From Macrocystis pyrifera (Eukaryota > Sar > Phaeophyceae > Laminariales > Laminariaceae), in contig JASSKH010000020.1 in NCBI GenBank assembly GCA_031763025.1, forward strand, positions 1,550,001 to 1,614,000: DNA of 64,000 nucleotides. Reading direction: 5' to 3'. Made by a program: the position numbers and the translations under genes. The notes beneath the pieces are model-generated. The model was given only the letters and a program-made list of their open reading frames with translations, searched no databases and was not told the DNA's origin. Below are positions 36,701 through 51,700 of the stretch, in pieces. Position 1 is the first letter of the stretch; every line of letters begins with the position of its first letter.

Positions 36701-39700
36701 ACCCGCGCGTGCAGCACACGGCAAGAGGACTCGATAACTTGACACACCAATCCCGGGCGAAAGGCCTAACACAGAGGTATATAGTCATCACGAATGGCAA
36801 GTGCAAGCCGTCACAGGATGTACTGCCCGGCAAGTGTTCCGGTGGCGTTTACACGTTCCGCACCGCTGCCCAACAAGGTGAACAACAACATGCTGCACAC
36901 GACCGGGGAGCGTTCAACAGTGGGACACAAATCATCCTGCCGAAAAGAAACGCCAACATACACAGATGACCCGAATGTCGGCGAGATTCACCTTGTTTCG
37001 GACGTAGTCGGCGGGATGGTTGGTGTTGTCGTCTTTCAGGAGGAAGTACTCGTTGACAGATCTCGCCAAAACCCCCGTCTGCAGCCTGCCAAGCCCCTCA
37101 AGCTTCGAGTTTCCCGTGGCGATGGCCCACATGGTCATGGCGTAGTAGAAGTTTACGTCTTCCGACGATGATTCCTGTTGCCAAGACCATCATCGACAAA
37201 GTAAGGCAAGCGTGACGGGAAGGTATCGTACTGTCGCCAGCTTGTACCGTTCCACATATAGCCCGAAATATTCTACCGATGGATACATAAAGTAACTGGT
37301 ATTACAGTGGTAGGGGCGAATGGATTTTTTTTCATTTATGGCGTAGTTATTGTGGGTATGTTAACTTTAATAGAAAGAGGGAGGCGATGTCAGATAGCCA
37401 TTCCGTCACACTACACACTGTAGATGTGTTTGAGGAAAAAAGGAATACTGTAGACATCTTGAGAGGGAAGCTTTGTTTTAATTTTTTTGTGTGACGAGCA
37501 CCAGGCGCGTGTATGGCACGGCTCTTGCTTGATGTACACGCGTTGGCCGGGTGGCATTCATGTGATACAGATCACTCACCTCATCCCCACACGGGCCATT
37601 GTGAATATCGTGGACCCCCCCAAGGTCATGCTGTATACATGAACATTTTTTTCCGGTCGCTTTGATGTCTGTCGCTAAAATATGGTTGGCATTTTATCTA
37701 CTTCCGTACTACTTTGCGCTCGCAAGCGTCGTACTCTCCTTTCTGTGTTTCCGCTTATCACGTTGCCGGTCCATGAATTTTCTGCATCTACGGCCGGGGA
37801 AAACTCGCGGGCTTTGCTGGGTAGACAAGGCGTCGCTCCCTTATTCTCACCTCCCCGACCTCCGAAACGTTACTGGTCGACGCCCGTCGCAACGATGTAT
37901 TCATGCGCTACAATATGGGTGCATGCTAAAACACGGGGGTAGTTATACCTTATGAGGCTCCTCACTTTATAAGTTTTTTGCCCCAGTCAAGCCTTGGCCA
38001 TAAAATTGACACGTTTAACTCGACGAGCGATCCTACCTCCTAGGTTTTTCATATATAGAAACTACGTTCAAAGTTGGTAGCTTTCTCATTTAACGAGTGC
38101 CATCGATCATGAATGATTTGGCCGAAACGGGATGCCCCATTCTGTCGCATGGCTCTGGGTGAGCTGATTCACGAAAAGTGCCACTCCAGGCAAATGGAAA
38201 GACATTTACCTCGTTCTTCCCGTCGTAAGCGAAGAGCAGACCCCTGGACCAGCTGTGGCCGCAGAACCAGTCGAACGAACGGAACTGGGGGAAGTACGGG
38301 TCGTCCTGCAAGTAAGGGAAACAGCAACAGCAAACAAGAGGCCAGGGAGCACAACTCGGCAACATCTGAACGTTGTCAAGACCGTTGTTTTCACAAAAAT
38401 CTGTACTAACGTTGTAAAACCTCGTGACTCTACCCTCCAACAAATCCCGCTTATACCAAGTAAATACATCATGGGCGTCGCAGCAGCGATGTTGGTCTGA
38501 CCAGCCATTCGATACGATTAGATCACGGTGTTGCCAGAGGAGACTTTCATAAAGCGGACTGTATATTGTTCCCCCACAATGTGGGTACAGTTGAAACGGG
38601 GTTGGAAATGTTGACCCGAAATGTCTACGCTACCGACGGCACTTATGGCGCCTGAATGTCCTCACCAGCGTTTCGGCCACAATTGTTAAATGTGATTTAG
38701 ATATCTCCACGTGAACCAACACGCGAACGCAACACGATATGCCCAAATATATATGTCGGCGTAACGTTGGCAGTGCGGCCATCTGTAGGAATACGTTACT
38801 CGCTGTTTATCTCTAAAATGTGCACATATATATCCATCTCTCTTTGCCCCCCAAACACAAAATCCGGTACAGTATCCGTTCGCTGCCGTGTCCTTGATTT
38901 TACGTTACTTCGTACAAGTGCACGTTATCAGTGCGTGCATGTTGACGATTCAGAAAATCGTACAGTCGGTCATCCGGCCGCCACCGAAGGCTTAGTGAGG
39001 CCAGCCTAAATCACACCAACTCCCACCTTGTTGGGCCCGTTGACGTCACGGATAAGCATTTCGACCCAGTTCTTGTTGTCGGCAGTGGCCCATGACGGCC
39101 GAAGGTGGGCCAAAGCTGCCGCTACGTTTATGAGGTAAGAATAGTGGAAGTGCTATCATACGTGTCATCGAAGCAACGAAGATCAGGGCAGACGAAGGGG
39201 GAGTCGGGGCGAGGAGGCAGCCAAAACGGTCCTGAGTCATTTAGGGCAGCGAGGAAACGTTCTACGATTAGGTCATCACTTGGGTGTTGACCAAAACATA
39301 TCTGGCTAAGGGGTTTTCTACACTGACTAACTACTCCATATCGAGGGTCAGGGGGGGAGGAGCCTGAAACAGCTTCAAGAGCACGTGTACGGTTGACTAC
39401 GGCTGAGGACTTCCAAATTTTAAACGCACCCGGAAGCGGTGATATGGAGGAGCCGCAGCTCTACCATATGGACAAAGGTTTCGGCATGAAAGAGCCATGC
39501 AGTAATGCTCTACTCCAAATATGAGTACGTGCAGCCGGCAATAGCGTTTCTTTTGGTGCGCGGTACATATCCACAGGTGGCTCTGCGTTGCGGTAAGGAG
39601 AACAATAGCGCCCCAACTCTTCCTGCAATGGTAAGTGCCTGGTGCTAAAATAGAAGGGTCTCCAATCTTCCCTGTTGCGTGTAGTCCAATCGGGCGGGTA

Positions 39701-42647
39701 GGCTTGCAAGCATGTTGTTACCGCAGCGTAATTGTTATCCCTAATGACGGTGCATATAGCGAAACGAATAAACATAAACACACGAGATTTCAAAGCAGTA
39801 GAGTAGTCACCTGGCGGAGTGGTTCTGAACAGGTGAGAACAAAGCGCCTGAATAGGACCCCCCTATGTTAGAACCACTCTAGTGCAAACTCCTGGTGCAG
39901 GCGATTGCGTATTGCTTTGGGTGGTGAGTACAAAAAATAATTTTGAATTATTTTTGTTTTACTTCATACGATATGGGCGCCGAGAGTGCCTTATTGCCTC
40001 TGTGCAGTGGTGACGATCTTAGTCGATCGTGCACATTGCTGCCTCTGGTGCTGCTTCTGGTTGTAGTCTCTCACTCACGTGGTCGTTGTACAAAGAAGCG
40101 TATAAATCAGCGCTCTCCCCGTCTTCTTGGAGCCCGAGCGAGCCGAAGACGCCCCCCCAGGTCTGCGGCGAAAACCGGTAACAGGCACCGAGGCACGACA
40201 CGGTATGAGGGGGACATCATGCGTGGCCGTAGACGTATTTACAACGTGATTATGAAAGCCCTGGTCGGAATACGTCGGGTTTTCACCATCCAGGGAGGCT
40301 TTTATAGCACGAGCACGAAGGTTGCGGTAGACGGTTCGAACCAAAGCGCGGTCTTCAGGCGGACGTCATTGTACACTGATGGCAAGCGCCAAATAAATTG
40401 CCAAAGCAGGGGGAGGGGGGCAAATTTAGGCCTTTCTTGAAGGGCGCTTTGTTCCGGAAATGACGATATACCGAATTTGTTTGCTATCGCATCGGTGCTT
40501 AACGAGCCTGGAGAATGATTCGTTGTGATATAGGTGAGGAGTTCAAGCACGGATAGAGACATAACAGCAGGTACTCGATCGCAGCAAGTCTCCACCACCC
40601 ACCGGCTGAACACTCATGTACGCCATATTTTGCAAAAATATTCACTAGCCGTTTTCAGCTGTTTTGTCCAGGATAACCACACAGAACCTGAACGTTATAC
40701 CATCTGGTTCGTTTCATGTCAATAGCACATTCGACGGGAGGTAAGGCCGCCCCCTACCTACAGCCACGACCGACGACGAAGAGCATCATGAGCAGTATCA
40801 ATATAACCAGTGCAGGGCGCTTGCTAGTTTGCTCACGCTGGCAGGGTAAAGGGCTGTCACTCACGCCTAACCAGAACGCTCGCCCATCTCAGACCGGTCG
40901 CGCTTACACTCCTGCAGCTTAATCACTGTCAATCACAGCTGAGGGGAGTTTTCGACCACACACACCCCCCTTCCTTCTCAACGTACGTGACCCATGTAGG
41001 GCGATGAGCTTACCGTGTCGTATACAAGGGGGTTACCATTGACGTGGCCGAGGTAGGCATCGAATGCCGTGACCGTCTCGTCCACACAGGCCTGCGTCAG
41101 GTCATCCCTGGGAATCCCCGTTCATCAATAAGAGTTATCAGGGGGTGAAGCGGGCGATAGCGTTTTGATTTTTTGCCGTATTACATACAAGACAACCTTG
41201 GAGACGCCTCGTAGCAAACACCGCGGTATCGGCACAAAGAGGGGGCGACTGTTATTACATTATGTCTCGTCCAAATGAGCGTGCAGGTACTGCTATGGCA
41301 GAACGTGCGTTGGGAGTTGTCGTGCGAAGATAGTACTTGGTCACCACCCGACGCACGCACGCCTGTCTACGCACTTACCATCGGCTAGAGCCCACAACAC
41401 CAAGCACGCCCGCTTGACGCTAAAGTAGAGGTGACGGTACGTGGTGCTTTTGAAGAACAAGTCAAAGTAACCTACGACCTATTGTTCAACAAGTAATTTA
41501 AGTCACCTAGTGAAAAGTAGTCAGGGAGTGCGTCATTTCTAGATACCAGAGGAAGAGAGTCCACTACCCACCGGCCACTTCTTGGCCACTTCTTGCCTAT
41601 GTAAAGTTGTATATATACGTGTATATTCCCGTAGGCATTCTTACGGAATATCTTCCAATGAACACGAACTAGTTTCCGGGCGACACCAGTATTTCTAGGC
41701 ATACCCGACAGGGAGGAACGGCAAATTCGACATCTTGTATGTGCGGAGTAGTAGAGGCGTGGATCCAGTCATTTACCTCTCACCCCCATATCGATTTTTC
41801 GAGTTGGGGCTTCTGTTGATTTAAGACTTGTACGCATACATAGCTGAACTTCTAAAGCTGAACCTCTAAGGATATTACGAGGTCAGGTTCGGGAGGTATC
41901 AGGTCTGGGTTGTTCAGGTGAAATCGACCACGCTACCCTACGCAATACTTGTCAATTGGTATCGTTTAATCACGTAGGGTATGTGCTGCACTCCTAGTGA
42001 GAGTGTTTGCTACACATTTCTTCCGAGCAGCTTGATTCTGTCACAAACACGCCTGCAATAGGTTTCGGCCCACCTCCCAATCTCTTCTGCGATGAGGCAC
42101 AGTTGCGCGTACGCCATCAGGTTCTTGGCGCCAAGGTACACGCTCGTTCCCGCCACATCGTTGAGATCGAGGGCCACGTTTATTTCGATCTCGAGGAAGT
42201 GCTCGATCCAATCCCTTCATTCACGCACCCGGCCAAATAATGTAGGTGCAGAGAAAGCAACAGCAAAACAGCAAGTTTCCGTCTGAGAAATATTGGCGAC
42301 ATTGAATTTTCACTGTAGCGGTGAACATGCGGCAATATCGATACAAAATACGACCATTGCACAGAGAAGGTATACCTTGGTGGTTATCCGCAGACACCAC
42401 TAGGCTCGAAGGTTTCGATTTGAACCCTGCCAGACTGAGGCGTTCTATATGAGGTGTAACATCTACCCCAGAAAGCGCGAGTTGTGCGCATGCAAGTTCG
42501 ACGCGAGTCGATCAGAGAAGAAAGTGATGTACCCTTATCGTGGCAAAAAGAAAAGACAAGTTGCGTTGTGGGGAGGGGTGAGGGGACCTTGGTATGGGAC
42601 TCCGCATCTGAGGTACTACTAGATATCAAAGAAGAAACATGTGCATA

Positions 42648-42729
<82 letters not shown>

Positions 42730-45700
42730 GTGAACGCTGCTAACCGTTTGGTCAACACGAAAAAAGTGATTATTTAGTTGAGGCCTCCTCAGTCCGGGGA
42801 TTATTCGGCTAACATGTGCGACAATCTAATCGCAGCAACCGTCAAGAAGTCGCCTCTACCAACTAACACCTCCTCTGAAGGTCCACGAAGTAATGCTCAC
42901 ATTTCCGTGTCACTTGTGATGGCAGACATGTCCGGGACCCAGTCGAAACTCGGCAAGTCAAACTCGAAGAACCTCCAGGTGCTGCCCGTCACCAGCTCCA
43001 TGTCCCCCTTCGTGGGACTGCTCATGAACAAGCCGGTTCTGTTGCTCGCGTCCAGCAGTGCCTGGGGCGTAAATGTGTCAGATCAAATGAAGAAATGATG
43101 GTTGAAAAGACCTTACGTGTAATTTGTTTGGCGCTGATGTAACTTCTACCGTAACCTTGTGAGTAAACACCCCCCCCCCCCCGCCGACCAACGTTTCGAT
43201 CTCCCTAGGACCGTACCATTGACGGTGTCGATAGGAAACGACACGGTTTCGGGCAGCCTTGGACGAGATTTGTCCAGCGCCACCCTCGTTCGTGCTCACC
43301 TTCTTCTTGCTGTGGATATATCCAGCTTGAAACGTCGGCCCGGGGGGTGTACTCGATGTCATACATCGCTGTAATCGTATCGCACACTACTGACCCGGGA
43401 ACGGGGGTGTGTTTACTCGCATTCTAATGGTAGGGAAACCAAAACAATCAGTTCGATGCGAATCGAACTCATGTATAGAGACATTTTACGATAGGTGCAC
43501 CACCTATCTTGGACAAAACCAGTCATGGCTAGTAAGGCTTCACACCGAAGACAAACTACCAAAATTATCGGCGTTTTTAAGCTTCGTTTTTCGGCGAAGG
43601 TCGCAGCGTATTTTGCTCGAAACTTGGGATGTTGTTCTCGGCAAACTGTGCATACCGAATACATGTGCGAGTCCTGTATACATACGTCCAGGGCGTTTCT
43701 GTGTCTCCCATTACTTCGGGCATGTCATTGCTCGCCGGGGAAAATAAGCATGTACTTTTTAATGCCATCTTCAGGGTGAGATACACAGCTCCGCAAGTGA
43801 AGAGCATACGTATGGCAGATGCACCCGCTACTGCTGCAGGATGCATCCGTCCCACGTCTAAACGAGCAAAACTGCACTCCAGCTGTGGGTCATCTCGATA
43901 AAAGGAAGCAACGCCTTCAAGCTGCCGGTTACACGGCTGCGTGCGTCTTCTAAAGAAATCGTGAAGGAGATCACGCCGGGGAACCCCCCTAGACGCCAAC
44001 AAGCTCACAAGGACGATGATACACACGTGCCACACATATTGGTTTGGCCCACACCGGCTTGCCCAGTTTTCGAGGCAGTGCCATACGTCGTCTCTGCGAC
44101 ATGATGTTGATATTCAAACCAACAAGTTACGTACTGTGATAACAAACGCACACCCCCTACCGGCAAGCACTTGCCAAACCACGAGCAGTTCGAGGGAAAT
44201 ACTCCAGCTGTTAATTGAAGGAAAGAAACCTTGGTTCAAACCTTTTCAAGATACACGGAGAACACCAAAAATATGTCAAATTCAGAAGAGCATGGTACCG
44301 GACGACTGCATGGGAGAACGTCCCAACGTACCAAACAAACAGGGCCGTCCAAGCGGTTAGTGTGCTCAACACTGCGTAGCTACATCACGCTCAATTCTAA
44401 CAAACGGGACCACCAATACGAACATGGTTCGGGGAATGCCACGGTCGGGATCGAGGAGTACTTCCTTCCACACAGATTTCTGACTGGCAGGTGCTGCTCA
44501 AGCAAGGAACTACCCCATTTCTAAGTGTCGACCACATCTTCGCTATGCCTTTGGCGCCCATAGTATTGGGAGTAACGTGGAACCCTACGCTGGAGGGGTG
44601 GGTACCACGTCGGAAGTCTTTCGTGATAAATAGAAATCAAGTTTCCCCGTGTACCGTAGCATCCATCATCTGCCCACCCCAACTCGAAAGCGTGTCTTTC
44701 ACAGGTACAGGCGTGTGTACCGCAGACGCTGGCGTACAAATAATTTGATGGGTAAAGCATACCTGTTGGTGGGGCAGTGCGTAGTGCAGAAGACCGGCTC
44801 CGTCACCAGCGGTGGTCCACCGGATCTTGTACTTGCCCCTTGACTCACGGGTGATGTGCTTATGCGCCTGGCGGGTTCGTTGTATGAGAGGGTGGAGTTG
44901 CGGCGGATTAAGAGACGTTTGAGGCAATACCTTTGGGTGGGCACTTGGCCGTATCAGTCTTAACTGGAACTGGCCTCGTCAGCTAAAGAACTCTCCTCGT
45001 ATCGTCGCTAGACCGTATAGTGGGCCTGAAGCGTCGTACATATAAAGGTTCGACGGCGTAGCATCACAACAATTTTCGTTCGTTTAAGCCGAGGGCGACC
45101 AATTTCCTCTAGCTTACGACCAAACGTAGAGGGTTTTCAGTCTGGGCATAGACAGGCCGTGGGTACTGCTGTTGTTCAAGTATCAGAGTCTTTGGTGGTG
45201 AAGCTATATCCCTAAGCGATTAATAGAAATATGCGCTAGTCTTGTGGTGTGCAACGAAATTGGGGAAATACAGTTAATCAACACCTCGATCGTTTCGCGG
45301 CGACCTTCTCTCCAGAAAATATCAACCCATCGGGGCCGTGTCGCCGCCGTCAATGCAATCGAGCTGTTCGTGCAGCTTAAACACAACAACGTTTCGAACT
45401 CTAAATGTCACACTGTGGTTGGTTTGAGTCACTGCTACCGAATTCTGAATTTTTTATTTTTCGCGCAGTGTCCACCTTTCAATAAAAGCTTACTTCGCTT
45501 CCTGACCGACAGCACACACACGTAACGCCTGCTTGTAAACATCGTCCAGGGACGCATCGAGTTCCCCCGAATTTGCTTATACCGTGTGCTACGCAGCGGT
45601 AGCACATATGTATGAGGCTCCTCATATGATGAACTCACAAAATCTCTTCGGTAAAAACATGTTTTCAATCACTAAATGGGCGCTCAATCTCCGGCTATGG

Positions 45701-48700
45701 TAGGTGTTCTCCGAAAAGAATATATATATATACCTGGTATATTGACGGCGGAGTGTAACGGTGTTGGTTTCTGTCGTTTCTAAGTTGAGGCAGAACCCGG
45801 CAGTCGAAACTGTGTCGAACTAAATAACGATCAACCCTGTATGTAGCTCGCGCCTTACCCTGAGTTCGCCGCTGACGGGATAAGACCTAGCGTATTCGTT
45901 GAGTGTGTCGACGGCTTCCTCGTATTGTGGGTCGTCTTCGTCGTATGGCACGCGCGTAGCCCTGAGCGTACCGTTCATGGTCGAAGTCGCCTTCAGCCTG
46001 CACCAGAGGAGGTGGTTGTCAACAGATCAAGGAGAGAAGCCACGGAGATCCGAAGATGTGTAAACCCGCCGTCGTGCGTCGAACACGCTCGGACGTTGTG
46101 TCGCTGTCAACAGAAGACGATCCGAAGATGTGTAACCCGCCGTCGTGTGTCGAACACGCTCGGACGTCGTGTCGCTGTCAACAGGAAATCGGTTGTACTG
46201 GTGCTACGGTAGACGTGGGGTACATCGTGAAATGTATGACGCTGCTCGCTTGAGGTTCTGCTGGGTTTCACTAAAAACAAATACGAGATTTCAGAACAAC
46301 AATGATAGTTACTTAAGGTAATGAGAAACTTCACGGCCTACATCATAGATCTGGAACAAATAACATGAAACAAATTTAACCAAAATGTTTCGTAGTTTGT
46401 CAGCCGAGACGCGCAGTATGATCAAAATCACGTTCGGCAAAAACACGTGCTACGTGCCCCTATCGAGCACGCGTCATTCGTGAAGGAAGAAGCAGGTAGA
46501 GTTGTCCACCGCGCACGAGGGATCGTTCCGAACGGAAGCGTTTGGGACTTAACACTCTACGTTTGTTGGTTTGTCACGTTTTACCCTTTTGATCCATTTC
46601 CACTCGCCCTATTCGGCCGTACCGCGCACGGGCCCTTCATAAGCTGTAGTATGTGTGTCACATATCGACGGGAGCAGCAAAGCGGGGTCGGCAATGTGTT
46701 CGATGCGAGCTCTGCTGCACTCTAGACTCGAGAATTTTCGTCGGAAAGACCAAGGTCACATTACGACCGTTTGGTACGGGCCTGCGCCATTCCTCTGTGG
46801 CTGAGCAAGGTCGACTGTCTCCTCGGCTTCTCGAATGAGAGGGTCGGGTAGTCGCTGAACGAATTTCAGGTGTGAACTGCTATGATATACGTTGCTGCCC
46901 AGGTAGATAACACTCAGACGCCCAAGCAACCCTTGTTATCCCGCCAGGACACTGAAGCTGCATGTACGAGTACGCAAAAGTGATAGCCGAGAACGATTAC
47001 ATGTACTGGCGAGTTATTGCTATCGAAGAAACATGTCCTTGAATTCTCTGTTCACATGAAACCGATAATCGATACGAAAAATTGTTGTGTGCTCCCCAAA
47101 CAAGGAAACTTAACAAACTGAACAACATCACGACCCGGTGATTTCTTTGATAGAGAAATCGTATACCATGTGTGGAAAACTAGGAAATTTGTGAAAAAAA
47201 TTCAGAAAATAGGACAAAGGACGTTTCGTGAATATCGTTATCATGCTACCAAGTGCACAATGTATCGCGCAAGGGCACCAGGAAACCGAATTTATATGCA
47301 TATTTATTGCGTAGAACGTACGTATCGTCGAGAAATCTCACGTGCTGGGCCTTCCGTTCTGCCCAGAGATATAGACAAGCTCAATGTCCCTGTCGCTTGA
47401 GTACAGGATCCAGGTACTTTCGTTGTTCAGCTCTATCACGAACCGTCCGCTCTCGGAGGTGTGACTGCCACTCGAAGCGCTCTGTCAAACGATGCACACA
47501 AGCGCGGGCGGCGTCGACACAATGCGATTATTTCGCCACTTACTAATGATGTTGTTCGTTTCAACCGTCGCAGAGGTAGAAAGTTGCGTATGGCTGCACA
47601 GCCTGTTCTACGGCACTTGGGTTCACGTGCACCTGAACATACATCGACTGGAAGTCTTGAGGACACTTACAGTTCGAAAAATTAGAAAGTGTGGGAACCG
47701 CTCAAGGGGTGGGGATACGCATCGAAGGGATAATATAACAGGGACAATATTGTTTTGAACCAAGCCATTGTTGACTGATGGGGGCTGTCTACCGAGGAAC
47801 CACCCAGTACGGTTTTCTCGATACATTCGGAGGCGTGCCACAATAGAGGTGCACACTACATACCTGGTAGCACCTTTAGGCCGTTGCTGGGTTTTGTTTC
47901 ATTGGAATTATCAACTGAGGAACTAACCCAAGATGGTTTTCAATAACTACCGAGGCGTCCTACGAAAAGGGAGATGTTTAAGCCAAACTGTTTCTTCACT
48001 GGAACCGGTAGGGTTCTAAACTGAGTAACAGGCTATTAATAGTAAGGCATGCCTGCTCCTTTACGTTGCGCATGTTTCGTTATCAACATACAGTAGAAAA
48101 TGGGGTTACTCGTCGGCTTCACAATTTATTGGTAAAGCAGTTTTCGGATAGCACATGATAGTCGTCAATCTCAAGTTCCTCAGGAAAATCGCCGCCGCAC
48201 CCCGTATCGTAGCGTGCGTCTTTGAGTAGAAACCGTGTCTCAGTACATTTCGTGCTCCAACTAAGGCGAACAAACATGCCCTCGATACCAAGCGTTCGAA
48301 CGTACCATGTATAATATATACCGGAACGGTTTTCGATAGCTGTTACTGATTTGGTATCCATGAAATGATCGTCAGCACTTACGTTACCGTTGACTCGCAG
48401 GATGGCGTGGTTGCTGGAGACTTCGGGGGTGTAGTCCTCGTACAGAACCGTCGCATACGCCTACTCGAATAAACCAGACGTCAGGAGACAAATGAGAGAG
48501 CAAACACCAAACGACCAGTTGCGTTAGGTGGGAGGTGCGCCACTGCCCTCTTTGCACTTTTCAGCTCAACCACAGTTTCAGACAATCTACGGCATACATC
48601 TGGGCCGTTACGAGGAGGTTCCAAACGTGAAATGGGCCACCGATACCAAGCGTTCGATAGCGCAGCAGTGTGTCATGTTCGTGAGTACTAACAAGAAGCA

Positions 48701-51700
48701 CAGAGGTTCTCACATAAGTAATGTCTCTGTTTCGGGCATCATTTTCTGCCTAATAACACTGGTGTGGGACTGTTGTGACATAGACTAACTACTACAGTAG
48801 TAGGCCTGAAACATAAATCAGGAAAGTGGAAGAACAAGATAAATATGGAGCCGAGAGCCATACAAATACACTAACACTACAGAGGGCACGCACGCATCCG
48901 TCTACCAGGTATCAGGTAGTCCCTGCTGAAACAGATTTCGCCAATGCCAATCCTCTCGACGCCAACTCCCCTTTGATGGGCGGGTTGGTATGACGCGTGT
49001 CGGCACATTTACTGTGCGATTGTAATCGCGATTAGACGATTTCAACGGCTTAGGTGTCCTCCCCGTACGTAGCACAGAACGGTCGCGTTACCTCGAGCAC
49101 AAGACATACTGTGAGGAAATTCCAAGACGTCATTCGACGTCTGTCTGTGCGTAGCTCTGCCACGCTGAACAACAGCGTTGCAAATATTCGCGCAAAACAT
49201 GTCCGGACGGTTGGGCTTTTGAGGTACGTACGTCGACCGGTTCGTATGGTTGTTTTATGACGTATTTGCTGCAGGACTAGCGCATCCAAATATTTGTCTA
49301 GGTTAAGTGAAGTAAAGATTTTCGAAGTAACGCTTCCGGGGCCATGTTGAATTCCTCGCGAGAGAAGAAGCTCGGAAATATAGGCGCCGATCCTGCAGCA
49401 TAGTTGCTTCGTGCTTACCATCCCGCGAGTGAGGTACGTGGTCATGCTCCCCTCGTCCACATCGTCTGAGGAAAACACAATCGTAGCGGAAAACCCCTCC
49501 TCGCCGAAGTCCGTCATCGTCGCCTTCTGGTTCGTGTACAGCTCCTGCGCCACACGAACGCCGTACCAAACGGCCGAGAGAGAGCCGAAGACGCGGCACG
49601 CTTGAAGGATCGTCCAGTATGCCAGGTAGGCAGTGGCGGGTCGAGTATGGGAGTAAGCGACCACTTCTTCGCACGCAAATGCTACAATTCGGCGAGTGCT
49701 ACGGTACATGTAGCACGAAAAAAAACGGTATGAGGATCTCCACTTGAAGAAGACCCCTTTACTTCGACCAGCAACTGATTTTAAGGAACGCCGCAAGTGC
49801 CCAACCCGAACTTTTACAGCAGGCATACATCGTATTGTAAGACGCTACCGGCATCCCAATGGCATTGGGGCGACGGAGCCTGGTCGAAAAGAAACAATTG
49901 TCCGAGTAATGATTTACCCATATCTTAGCAGACGTCACGAGTTAGAAGCACGTCCCAGTAACGAGAAGACAGACAAAGTTTTACGCCTGGCACATGGCGG
50001 AGAGTATCCCTCCGAGTGGTCGGTCCCTCTTTCTCTAGACGTTAGTGTCATCGGGGGCATCATATCGATCTCATCTGGATGTATCCTCCGATGCAGTCCA
50101 GTGACTGACGTGTTGCTGCGTAAAACCTGTGCGCTACCCTTTATATTTCGGCCGCTTCGTGTTTCTACCCGCGGTCAGATGTTTTCCCCCCGGATTTCGA
50201 AGCAAAGAACTCTTGCACTGCATAACGAGACGACTGAAATCGGTGACCGTGTTTGCGTCCACTGGTGATTATTCTGGGTGACTCAACAACAGCGAGAATA
50301 CTTGAACACACGTGATGCCGCCTGCTTTGGCGGTGAACTCGCTTTTCTCTCAGGCGTGTTTCAGTCGAGGAGCTATCTGCATATCTCACCCAAAACGTTT
50401 TTGTGGATACAAATGCGCTCCTAACCCGATGAGAAAAAACGATAGGACCGCTAACAATGGTTACACAAGAACGATTCTGCGGTAATTGATAAACTGAGAA
50501 GCCTCCGCGTCAGTCAGAGGTATCTCGGTTGGCCCTAATGTGCGCCGGCTATCGCAAAACGCGTCGCGTGCATGTGAGTAGATTTCCTTTCTGCACGTTC
50601 GACAAAATTCCAAGGAAACATCACGACGTCGAAACGACTCCAAAAAGAAAGTTGCGGTGTCACGTATCTGGTACGAGGTATATTACTCTCGGTTGGGTTT
50701 CACGGCAGCAACTAGTTGCAATAATCCTCTCAGCTGTTGTGTTTCTCTTTCAACCGAATCGGATATACATGTTGTACCTCGGCGCTGAAAATGATGTCCT
50801 TGGTTCTGGCTGTAGCATACCACTTAAGCCTGTTGTCATCCTCTCGAGGGCCGTCGTAGGCCTCGGGGTAGCTGACGTACATGCCGAACGGATGGTCCTC
50901 GTTGACAGTAACGATGTATGGCAGGGTCCATGCGCTGCGCTCGGGTCCGTCGAACTGAAATGAGTAGCACCAAGCACATCGCCAAGCGCGAAGGAGACGT
51001 CAAAGTTATTCGTGCTGTGAGCGCATGCCTGCTACGATGGAGGTTGCCGGTTTGCCAAACCAGAAACAGATTTGACATTATACATCAAACGTTACCCACT
51101 ATTAATGGCATTATTAACGTAGTGCATATACACAATATTACGACTCGTACTGCTGAAGCACTCTGTCGCTTCTACTACTACCACTACTATGGTGCCGTAC
51201 TGCGACTACTACTGCTACTACTACCATTTGATTCGCTTTCTGCTACTACTGCTGTTAGTTCTACGACTTCTCTCACTATTACGGATGACCATAATAGTAA
51301 AAACACCTGCGGTGCAGACAAAAAAAACTATATATTTACCTATTTTTACTAACAAAATTTGGTCCCGTATACTATGATCCTCCGCAATAACTGCAAATCG
51401 CTGCTATTCTACTATACCACTGCTGCAGACTATTACGAGAAATATCACCCGTACCACTAATAGTATTATGGAGCAAGGCTGCAACGTCCATCACTCCTTC
51501 CACTAGCACTACCACCACTACAACTAGTATACCGCTATCACTACCACAGTAGCAGTACTACGACTGCTACCACTTCCATGTATAAGTAGGCCTGTATACG
51601 TATTACAAATATTTTGCACTCCGACAATACATCGTACATGTTCCATATCGCCTTCAATCGAATAGCTTCGTAATACAGCGGCGGTAGTGCCTCGTGGTTT

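Noticed and set aside
49050-49826. Single 258-codon ORF as an independent gene
   Set aside because: Only the central part (49419-49544) matches GH81, and it is bounded by good splice sites. The rest is intron sequence that happens to lack stops.
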